From positions 1,054,001 through 1,118,000 of the forward strand of contig NZ_LT960611.1 in NCBI RefSeq assembly GCF_900233005.1: a stretch of 64,000 nucleotides of DNA, read 5' to 3'. This stretch comes from Vibrio tapetis subsp. tapetis (lineage in GTDB: Bacteria; Pseudomonadota; Gammaproteobacteria; Enterobacterales; Vibrionaceae). The notes under the pieces were generated by a model. It did not search any database. It saw only the letters and a program-made list of their open reading frames with translations, and was not told where the DNA came from. The position numbers and the translations under genes were made by a program. Numbering within the stretch: the first letter of the stretch is position 1; every line of letters begins with the position of its first letter. Below, piece by piece: positions 1 through 7,492 of this stretch.

Positions 1-1387
1 CTAGATTGACGCTCTATTGACTTAAGCTCATTCATTCGTTTATTGATCGTTTGTCGGTAGTCAGTACGAGCTAGACAGAAGTCTCTTACCTCAATAAGGT
101 TGTTAGCATAAGTGTCGACAAGATCAGCTTCTATCAATTTTTCTTTTACCTGCTTTGTCAATTCGGTAACTTCGTCGGTCAAAATATTTCTTTGCTCAAT
201 AAGTGGAGCAAATGATTCTCGCAACTCATGCCTTTGTTGCTCCAAAACAGCTTTCTTACGTAGACCTAAAGACTCAATTTCATCACACAGAAGGAATTTT
301 TCGCGCTGTAAAACCTTGAACTCTTGAGCTAGTTTTTCATGTGCTCGTTGTCTTTCTTCCATCACCACGATTTCACGTTGAAATCGTCTATTAAACTCAT
401 CAGCTAGCTCTTTTTCTAACTCCACATGTCGACTTTCTAGCTCCTGCTTCCACTCAGTTTCTGATTTTTCTCTTAACTGCGCAATGACTAACTGGTTTTC
501 TTCATCAAGCTGCTTAAGCCTCGATTCAACCTTACCCACTATCTCCGATTCAATTTGAGCATGTCTCGATTTAGCTGAATCTAAAAGGGTTTTATGGGAC
601 TCAATTGCTTTTTCCAACTCGGCCAGAATTTCATCTTGAGAGCTTTCACGAACCTTCATTTTCTCTAGGCGATCTTCATACTTTTTCTGATGCTCTTCTA
701 TGCGCTCTTCTAACGTTTTCTTCGCATTCTCTTGCTTACTCTCTTTTTCTTCTAGCAGTTTTTGAGAGCGCATCAATGCTTCAAATTGCTTCCTAACCGT
801 CTCATGCTTCTTTGTAGTATGGCTTGCAATATCATCGAGGTAATCATTACAAACATTGAGCGACTGCGTACGCACTAAACAGTGTTTCAAAGAATTAAAC
901 TTATCTAAATGGCCACACTCTGACACGTCTATTTCAATGACATTTTTATTATTACTTCGACAATGCCAAATTTTATCACCATCACATTTGTGCTTATTGG
1001 CTATCTCTACCCAATACTGTTCACTCCCAACCGTTGCTACTAAATCTGGTCGTCGCCCATCCATATAGACTTCAATTTTCACATCAGATACTTTTAGTTC
1101 AGCGCAAGCATCTGGAGTCACCCAGCCTCTAATGAAATAGGTATTTTGCCAACACCGGCAAAGTATTCTTTCGCCGTTAAGTGCAGTTGAGTCTCGTACG
1201 CCAAGGCACATGCTTCATCAAAATAATGAGAAAAGTGCCAAGCTTTCTTTTGACCCTTATTCGCAATCAATTTAGCGCCACAACAAGCACATACAACATT
1301 GGCTTGGAGACCACTATCAACGTCTTCAATTGATACCGACTCTTTTGTATCTTGATATACCGCTCTTGTGATGTGAATTTCACTCAT
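1..1387 (-). pseudogene. CoiA-like zinc-ribbon/nuclease protein with long coiled coil; frameshifted and cut by the window edge
   Basis: The start is placed at 1387, where a GGGAG ribosome site precedes ATG; an upstream in-frame ATG at 1426 has none. The N-terminus has a zinc-ribbon-like CACCGAKL followed by AWHFSHY, as in CoiA-like proteins. The first frame stops at 1118-1120, but a second frame is open from about 1121 to the window edge. It continues sensibly: DLVATVG...YWVEIANK resembles a PD-(D/E)xK nuclease core, and then follow about 250 residues of Glu/Lys/Gln-rich coiled coil. A -1 shift at the GGG at 1121-1123, or one missing G, joins the frames. CoiA itself acts in competence, but such nucleases also occur in defence islands. 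The gene is divergent from the WYL regulator. The function is inferred, and the frameshift may be real or a base-calling error. Confidence 0.7.
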
Positions 1388-1447
1388 GGTTTTCTCCCAA
1401 ACAGCCCTTGACGTAATACTGACCAAAAAATAATATGACGCTATTAA

Positions 1448-1480
1448 CTACAGGTAAATACTGATTACATATACATGTAG
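1448..1480. promoter_or_regulatory. Imperfect inverted repeat, candidate operator of the WYL regulator
   Basis: CTACAGGTA (1448-1456) and TACATGTAG (1472-1480) form an inverted repeat matching at 8 of 9 positions with a 15-bp spacer. It lies in the divergent space between the CoiA-like gene and the WYL-domain regulator, about 22 bp before the regulator start. BrxR/CapW-type regulators are known to bind inverted repeats upstream of their own genes. Assigning this repeat to that role is inference. Confidence 0.4.
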
Positions 1481-1502
1481 CATAAATGAGCAGGAGTAAG
1501 TT

Positions 1503-2363
1503 ATGAGTAAATGGCCAATAAGATGGGATCTTTTACTTCGATACAGAATGATAGAAGTCATTGCGCTGTGGGAAGGTAGGCTAACGACTAACCATTTGAT
1601 TAAAAGCTTTGGTATTGGTAGGCAGCAAGCGTCCAAAGATATCAACACTTACCTGGCAGAAATTGCTCCTTGCAACCTTGTCTACGATAAGCAGTTAAAA
1701 GGCTACAAACCCAGTGATAGCTTTATTCCAAAGTTAACGAGCGGTCATGCCGATGAGTATTTACACATCCTCTCTCGAAGTGAAGATATGACTGTGACTT
1801 TCGATGAGCTTGATATGGGCTTTGAAAATACTACGATGGTTCGCCCAGTAACACGCAACATTACACCTGAAATATTACGACCATTAGTTCAAGGTATCAG
1901 AGAGAAGAAACGTGTCGATTTAAGCTACACATCATTGAAAAATGGTGAGGAAGTAGAACGAATCATCTCTCCACATACACTCGTTTGTACACCATTGCGC
2001 TGGCACGTCCGTGCTTATTGCGAGCACTCAGAAGATTATCGAGATTTCGTGCTGAGCCGAATTCGAGGTGTTCCAACTCTTGAGACAAAAAAAATAAAAG
2101 AGAAAGAACAAGATAAGCTTTGGAACACTCATCTCTCTATTAAGTTAATCCCCGACTCAAGATTGACCGAAGCCCAGGCCAAAGTTATTTCACACGACTA
2201 CGGTATGGAAAAAGGCACACTGGCAATACCGACGAACGCAGCATTGGTTCGCTATGTTCTTGATGCTTATAGGATCGATATTAATGTGTTGAATTCGAAC
2301 CCCAAGGGGCAACAGATCATCTTGGGGAACTTTGAAGAGCTCAGACCGTATTTAGTTTTCTAA
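1503..2363 (+). CDS. WYL-domain transcriptional regulator, BrxR/CapW type
   Basis: This 286-residue protein has the three-part layout of the BrxR/CapW family. Residues 1-95 are an N-terminal winged helix-turn-helix (LTTNHLIKSFGIGRQQASKD). A WYL domain follows at about 125-200 (VDLSYTSL, ISPHTLVCTPLRWHVRAYCE, FVLSRIRG). The C-terminal 80 residues match the usual dimerisation region. An AGGAG ribosome site lies 6 bp before ATG. Members of this family repress BREX, CBASS and other phage-defence operons and are thought to sense ligands through the WYL domain. Here it sits between a CoiA-like gene (divergent) and a large helicase gene (convergent), so it probably regulates one or both. No BREX or CBASS core gene is visible in the window. 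Confidence 0.85.
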   Translation: MSKWPIRWDLLLRYRMIEVIALWEGRLTTNHLIKSFGIGRQQASKDINTYLAEIAPCNLVYDKQLKGYKPSDSFIPKLTSGHADEYLHILSRSEDMTVTFDELDMGFENTTMVRPVTRNITPEILRPLVQGIREKKRVDLSYTSLKNGEEVERIISPHTLVCTPLRWHVRAYCEHSEDYRDFVLSRIRGVPTLETKKIKEKEQDKLWNTHLSIKLIPDSRLTEAQAKVISHDYGMEKGTLAIPTNAALVRYVLDAYRIDINVLNSNPKGQQIILGNFEELRPYLVF

Positions 2364-2368
2364 GTGCG

Positions 2369-2425
2369 AGTAGTATGCTTCCGGAAGTATACTACTCACT
2401 ATTCGTGTGGTGTATAAGTATACAC
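2369..2425. terminator. Two hairpins between convergent genes
   Basis: The 80 bp between the WYL gene and the helicase gene hold a 28-nt near-perfect hairpin (arms AGTAGTAT and ATACTACT, 2369-2396) and a second one, GTGTATA-AG-TATACAC (2410-2425). Neither has a strong T tract. A bidirectional transcription stop for the two converging genes is the simplest reading. Confidence 0.5.
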
Positions 2426-2443
2426 TCTAGAGCTCATAGCAAC

Positions 2444-5400
2444 CTAAATGGCTAATGCCTCATTACGGCTCGTTGCGCTATTGCCCTGTGAATAGTCATC
2501 TTTATTAACATGGCTCAACTTCATGTATGTTTTGTCAAAATAACGCTTGTCGGACCAAACCTTGGTGTCACCGATAACAAACAAGTGTTTTTTAGCTCGA
2601 GTAACAGCAACGTTCAACAAGTTTGGTTTTGAAGAAGCCCAAGAAGCCCCACCACTATTTTTTTCATCACAACCGAGTACCAAAATGACGGTATCATTCT
2701 CCTTACCTTGGAAAGTATGCACAGTCCCCACGTTGTGTTTCAAAAAGTTGTTAAACTCCTTGCCATTCCAAATCGAATTATTAAGCAGCTCTGACTTGCT
2801 ACGCCTCAAATCTTCTTTCAGCTCTTTTTTAACCGCTTTAAATGGCGTTATTAGATAGATGCTGCTTAAGTCGCCATTGCGCTCTGCTAATTCGAGTAGA
2901 AGGGCTTTGACATCTTCACCCAACTCCCTTTTGTACTGTTTCAGTACACAGTCTCCTTTAGAGTCATTCCAGCAACTATGCCCCAAAGCCTTATGAGTTC
3001 TTGGCTCAACGTCTTTAGCATTATCTGAGCCATGTATCATTCGATTGTTGTAAGCTATCTCGTTAGAAATGCTAAACATTGGCTCTATACACCGGCGATG
3101 AACCCATAATGGGATTCCTATCCATTGGTCTTCTCCGTCCATATCTATCATACAGCCATACGGATTTACGCGATCGGCTAACGTCTGAACTGACCACATA
3201 CATGGGTCCCATTTCTTCGATTCCTCTTGCAACTTAGATCTCATTAAATAGTCAATAAGCTCTGGAGGGGAAGTAAACACTGGCTCGATTTGTAGGGGGT
3301 CCCCGACAACCACGGCTCGCTTAGCGCGAAGCAAGCCTCCAACAGCTGCTTGTGGTATTGCTTGCCCTGCCTCGTCAATCATTAGCCAACCTAGAGACTC
3401 TGAGGGCAACTTAGAAAACATGTTTCCCAATGAAGCAAAAGTCGTCGAAACTACGGGGACAAACATAAATAGTATCTGCCAAATCGCTAGTGCATTCTCG
3501 CTACTCTTCCCTAAAACAACATCACTAACTTTATGTATCTGCGATCGAAAACTATTCAGATTGCTAGCCTCGATCAACCAAGCCTCATGAAGTAGTAACG
3601 CTGCAGCGTATACATCAGACCTCAGTGCATTAATCTTCTCCTGCTGCCAGCACGCGTGTCTCTGTCTGTCATGCCCCTCAATATCATCAGTAGTTTCTGG
3701 TAAGTGATACCCATTAAACTCCTCTCCATAGGCATCTAACTTATCTAGAAGCGTCCTCTTCTCTAGCTCTTTAGATGCGATATCAACCTGCTGCTGTGAA
3801 ATTTTCTTAGCACATCCTTTTACTTCGATCTCTTTGGCTTCAACATCCCCAGTTATCAGCCGAATAGCTTTTTTCACATTTTCGTAGTCACCTAGCTTTT
3901 GAGATAATGAGACCTTGTATTGTCTATTTTTCTTGGTGTTAAAAAACCGACTGAACCAACCAGGCTTGTTCACCTTCAACAGCTCTATGGAAACTGCGAT
4001 TTCTTCTTCCCTTTTGACTTTCGCGTTTCTTGTTAAATTAAGGGCATCTAACTCCACAAAAAGCGAACTAGCATAGTTTTCTAGCTCATCTAGAGCATCA
4101 TTCATTCGTTGTAAATCAACATCGAAATTGTGATCATCGAAAGTATTCTGTAAGCATTCAAAATCGGCTAGCTTGTTATTGAGTTCATGGAAACGAGATA
4201 ACTTCTCGTTAAAGGTTTTTTTGGCCGAGTTAAAAGAAGGACCTGCATAAGTTGAGCGGTACTGCCAAAAGTTCAAGAAGTCTACAGAAGGATCTCTAAC
4301 TTCTGGCTCCTTGCCTTTTTCATAGTAGTAATTAAAGAAAAAGCGGTCGAGAAACTTTCGCCTCTTTTTGTAAGCTCCCATAGCAGCAGAAATATTCCCC
4401 CAGGTCTGCTTTTTATCGTCCAAAGGTTGCAAACGACCTTTCTTCTCATCAGCACTTACTTGATTGGCAACAGAGCGAAAAAAACCAGTTTCAGCATATC
4501 TGCCAGCTACTGATTTTGCTTGAGGAAGTTCTTTTGAGATATTTTCAACCGCTGCATTGTTCGAGGACGCAACGACCATTTCAAAGTCAGTGAGGTCTTC
4601 AATAAGAAACCCTTCAGGGCTTAACCCGTCGCGAGCTTTTGAAAAGGACGCTAACACTTTCGCTCTCTCAACGGTATTTTGTGCAATTATATCTCGCAAT
4701 AACGTCGTTTTTCCTGTTCCAGGAGGACCGTTAACTGAGACAAGACCGCCCGTATCTAGCTCCTTGAACACTGTATTGATAGCAAACTGCTGCATTAAAG
4801 ACATGTTGTGCGCCGGGTCTGTCAGCCATCTTCCTTCTGGCGTACCTCTAGGGCTGAGATGGTTATGAATCAATGGTATCGAATCGTTTGTATACAGATC
4901 GACATGCTTAGGACCGGACTGTCCCAGATAGGTTTGTAGGGGTTTACTAGCCCTGCCAGTAGAAATAGCATTAATGGCGCGCTCTATATCTCGAATATAA
5001 AAGCTGTTCAGAATCGGTAACTGAGATTCTTCATCGTTAGATTCATCTTCATTATCGTCTTCAGCTTTTTCTGAGCTCCTTTTATTCTCCAACAGATAGT
5101 CTGACTTCGCCTCATATTCATAAAAGGCCATCTGAAATGGATAAATCTTCGAGTTCACTGAAGGCAGTAGGTCCCGATTAGAAATACCTGCCCATTGATA
5201 AAGTCCCTCGACCAAACTCATTATAGTTTTTACACAAAGAGTATCTCGTCCTTCTGAGTTGGGGTGACTTGGCAAGGTTCTTGTCCAGCGTTCCACAAAC
5301 TCGTTAAGATCGTCACACCGACTATCAAATCGTTCCTGAGATATCATCGCAGCCCTGCCCCCGAGTAGCTCAGCTAAAGCCCAAGGTAGCGTGCTTACCG

Positions 5401-5803
5401 AAAAGGTATCAAGTCGGGGAGTACCAAACTCATCCAACATCAACTTGGCAAAGCAAGACGTCCCCTCGTTGTCTCTTCTTTGCTCTATCTCTTCAGAGAA
5501 GCAACCTTCATGGCGGTTGGTAGAAAAGTACTCTGCAACTTTTTTGTCTATCGCCGATTTATCAAACAACCCCAGGTATAGGGTATAAACACACTTTTTA
5601 CCTAGAGTAAGACCGAGCTTTTCACGAGCTGCAGGATCTAACCACGGAAGTAGATGATTAGCATGCGACTGTAATTCGTGCTCTGATACGTTTACTGGTG
5701 CAATTTTACTGTCGTCTTTGTCTGGTACTGAGTAGGCTTGAAAAAACTCCACTAGATGCCAGGATTTCAATATTTTTATCGAGTCTTCATTTCTACTATC
5801 CAC
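2444..5803 (-). CDS. Large Upf1-like SF1 helicase/ATPase
   Basis: This 1119-residue protein has SF1 helicase motifs. Walker A is GPPGTGKTTL near 359, motif II is IDEAGQ near 809-814, and GDPLQIEP lies near 834. GTVHTFQGKE (motif V region) and NVAVTRAKKHLFVIGD (motif VI) sit near the C-terminus. The DEAGQ box and the TVHTFQGKE motif point to the Upf1/DNA2-like SF1B group. About 350 residues of charged, coiled-coil-like sequence separate motifs I and II. The 350 N-terminal residues match no family I recognise and include an acidic stretch near 248-260. Helicases of this build occur as single effectors or in multigene phage-defence systems. The neighbouring WYL regulator supports a defence role, but the function is not established and no nuclease domain is visible in the protein. 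Confidence 0.8.
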   Translation of the reverse strand: MDSRNEDSIKILKSWHLVEFFQAYSVPDKDDSKIAPVNVSEHELQSHANHLLPWLDPAAREKLGLTLGKKCVYTLYLGLFDKSAIDKKVAEYFSTNRHEGCFSEEIEQRRDNEGTSCFAKLMLDEFGTPRLDTFSVSTLPWALAELLGGRAAMISQERFDSRCDDLNEFVERWTRTLPSHPNSEGRDTLCVKTIMSLVEGLYQWAGISNRDLLPSVNSKIYPFQMAFYEYEAKSDYLLENKRSSEKAEDDNEDESNDEESQLPILNSFYIRDIERAINAISTGRASKPLQTYLGQSGPKHVDLYTNDSIPLIHNHLSPRGTPEGRWLTDPAHNMSLMQQFAINTVFKELDTGGLVSVNGPPGTGKTTLLRDIIAQNTVERAKVLASFSKARDGLSPEGFLIEDLTDFEMVVASSNNAAVENISKELPQAKSVAGRYAETGFFRSVANQVSADEKKGRLQPLDDKKQTWGNISAAMGAYKKRRKFLDRFFFNYYYEKGKEPEVRDPSVDFLNFWQYRSTYAGPSFNSAKKTFNEKLSRFHELNNKLADFECLQNTFDDHNFDVDLQRMNDALDELENYASSLFVELDALNLTRNAKVKREEEIAVSIELLKVNKPGWFSRFFNTKKNRQYKVSLSQKLGDYENVKKAIRLITGDVEAKEIEVKGCAKKISQQQVDIASKELEKRTLLDKLDAYGEEFNGYHLPETTDDIEGHDRQRHACWQQEKINALRSDVYAAALLLHEAWLIEASNLNSFRSQIHKVSDVVLGKSSENALAIWQILFMFVPVVSTTFASLGNMFSKLPSESLGWLMIDEAGQAIPQAAVGGLLRAKRAVVVGDPLQIEPVFTSPPELIDYLMRSKLQEESKKWDPCMWSVQTLADRVNPYGCMIDMDGEDQWIGIPLWVHRRCIEPMFSISNEIAYNNRMIHGSDNAKDVEPRTHKALGHSCWNDSKGDCVLKQYKRELGEDVKALLLELAERNGDLSSIYLITPFKAVKKELKEDLRRSKSELLNNSIWNGKEFNNFLKHNVGTVHTFQGKENDTVILVLGCDEKNSGGASWASSKPNLLNVAVTRAKKHLFVIGDTKVWSDKRYFDKTYMKLSHVNKDDYSQGNSATSRNEALAI

Positions 5804-5935
5804 TAGTCAAAACCTATCAATACCATCAAATATCATTAAGTTACGATAATATACAGCCTAGTTGCATAAGGCGATAAAGAATGTAAGAAGAATGATAGAG
5901 TGTGACGGCTCTCCTAAAAACAGACCACCATTGAA

Positions 5936-6112
5936 TCATCTCAAAATCAAACATTCCTCCATCCACAACGCCACCTCACCTTCCACCCAAGCCACTGCCC
6001 TATCCCCTAAACTGATGGACTTTTGAAACTCATCATCGTTCATTTTTCTGTAAATTTCAGAGCGGTTCAGAGCGGTCTTTTCCATTACTTCTTTTAGTTT
6101 TAAAAGTCTTAT
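5936..6112 (-). CDS. AlpA-family excision/regulatory protein, apparent ATA start
   Basis: A frame on the minus strand reads RLLKLKEVMEKTALNRSEIY, then RKMNDDEFQKSISLGDRAVA and WVEGEVALWMEE. This is the AlpA (CP4-57 regulatory) helix-turn-helix family of about 60 residues, whose members control island excision. The expected first codon is ATA (6110-6112), preceded by a perfect AAGGAGG (6119-6125) at 6-bp spacing. The first in-frame ATG would be at 6085, after the first nine residues of the fold. Either ATA is used, or the start codon has mutated and the gene is dying. It lies between the helicase and tRNA-Ser, as expected for the attachment end of an integrative island. Confidence 0.72.
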   Translation of the reverse strand: MRLLKLKEVMEKTALNRSEIYRKMNDDEFQKSISLGDRAVAWVEGEVALWMEECLILR

Positions 6113-6303
6113 TGGTGGCCTCCTTGTTATTCGTCATAACAGGAGTCCGCCATTAAATTTTTACTCAGAAGGTCAAACCAAACTCCAACGACTTCCACTC
6201 TGTCTCTACCGTAAGTGCTAATCCCTCATTCAAAAACCTTTCAGATATATGTCATCAAAGCGAATCGGTACCACTGTTCACTTTCAGGAGACACGTCATG
6301 TAA

Positions 6304-6489
6304 TCTACTCACTATCCACCCCACCAGCCATCACGCTTAAATGAGTTGCTTAAAACGGCAGCAGAAGCCCTGGCACAGAAGTACAAAACTGAAATTGAAC
6401 GGACAGGCACCACAAAAATGAACGCTTACTGGTACTCACGCAATTGCGCTCGCGACAAGTCAGGTATACACCACAACCCGAAGGACTGA
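6304..6489 (+). other. Open frame remnant next to tRNA-Ser, unrecognised
   Basis: The 420 bp between the AlpA-like gene and the tRNA terminator hold no complete gene. From just after a TAA at 6301, a 61-codon frame stays open to a TGA at 6487. It reads coding-like protein (RLNELLKTAAEALAQKYK, then NAYWYSRNCARDKSGIHHN) but has no good start. It looks like the 3' end of a decayed gene. I cannot name the family, and no integrase motif is visible in it. Confidence 0.35.
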
Positions 6490-6498
6490 AACGAAGAA

Positions 6499-6525
6499 AG
6501 CCCTGACTTTTCAGTCAGGGCTTTC
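6499..6525 (-). terminator. Rho-independent terminator of tRNA-Ser
   Basis: AGCCCTGAC and GTCAGGGCT form a 9-bp GC-rich stem with a 6-nt loop. Read on the minus strand, it is followed by TTTCTTC, 5 bp after the tRNA CCA end. Confidence 0.8.
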
Positions 6526-6530
6526 GAATT

Positions 6531-6618
6531 TGGCGGTGAGTGAGAGATTCGAACTCTCGATACGTTGCCGTATACACGCTTTCCAGGCGTGCTCCTTCAG
6601 CCACTCGGACAACTCACC
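6531..6618 (-). tRNA. serX: tRNA-Ser (anticodon GGA)
   Basis: The minus strand from 6618 reads GGTGAGTTGTCCGAGTGGCT and ends in encoded CCA at 6531. The anticodon loop CTGGAAA gives GGA. The long variable arm around GTATACGGCAACGTAT is typical of class II tRNA-Ser, and the T arm is GAGAGTTCGAATCTCTC. The length of 88 nt is normal. Its 3' end faces the accessory island at 1-6530, the usual side for integration at a tRNA gene. The gene symbol follows E. coli use for tRNA-Ser(GGA) and is only a convenience. Confidence 0.95.
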
Positions 6619-6773
6619 GTATTTTGTTTGTTGGACTGTGCGTCTCAACGAGGCGCTAATTTAATGATTCTAAGGGCTGGGGTCAAGTCTATTTCTGAAA
6701 AAAAATGTCTTTTACCAACTGTTTGGCTACAAAATAACTAAAACAGCGAATAATCCAGCAATTAGTACAAGTA

Positions 6774-7223
6774 TTAAGCGCTTTGGTAGTAACCCGGAAC
6801 TTTAAACCACTTGCGGCAATGATCTAAGAAATAGCCATACAGCACACCAAGAACGCAAGAAACTACGGCGTTACTCGTTACTGCTGTTACGATTTGCTCC
6901 GGAGAAGCGCCTACCGCAACGAGAATCATCGCATAAACGGGAGACTGAAAGGCAACATAGGCAATCAGGTCGCACAGCTTTTTCATCAAACTCCCTTGCT
7001 GCAATCTAAGCCCTTGTCGCATCACCCAATCACGGAATACGCCGTAAGGCCACGCAATTGCGATATTCACAGGAATAGATAATACGCGAGACGCCAAAGA
7101 CTGTTCAAATGTCATGCCCGAGATAAAAATCTCGATTCCCATACCAGCAATAAAGCTAAAAACAACCATAGCGAAGGTGTCTGCCGCGGCGTTGCGGAGA
7201 CAAAAAGGCCCACGAGTTTTCAT
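6774..7223 (-). CDS. alaE: L-alanine exporter AlaE
   Basis: This 149-residue inner-membrane protein closely resembles E. coli AlaE throughout: [76 protein letters not shown]. It exports excess L-alanine using the proton gradient and has about four membrane helices. I use ATG at 7223, with a GAGG ribosome site 6-7 bp upstream. An in-frame ATG at 7271 would add 16 residues and is not expected for the family. The gene stands alone downstream of the sensor kinase gene on the same strand. Confidence 0.92.
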   Translation of the reverse strand: MKTRGPFCLRNAAADTFAMVVFSFIAGMGIEIFISGMTFEQSLASRVLSIPVNIAIAWPYGVFRDWVMRQGLRLQQGSLMKKLCDLIAYVAFQSPVYAMILVAVGASPEQIVTAVTSNAVVSCVLGVLYGYFLDHCRKWFKVPGYYQSA

Positions 7224-7492
7224 TGTTACCCTCAAACAGAACTTAAAACTTACCAAAAGCGCTAGCGCCAAAATTATCAGCCAGTCAATAACTCACTAAC
7301 TAGACTATGTCGCTATTAAATCACACATTAAGTAGTTAAAAGTTTCATAATTGAATAAATGTAGTAAATTTACCTCTATTTTCTACAGGATAACTGGGAT
7401 CATTCGCTACCTTTCCGCCTTCCGGTCAAAAAGTAACCATTTAGTGCGTTTGTGGTGTTAATTTATAACGGATTCATACTTTTATAACGGAC

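Noticed and set aside
7272..7492. Riboswitch or small RNA between alaE and the sensor kinase gene
   Set aside because: Only AT-rich sequence without a convincing conserved structure is visible.
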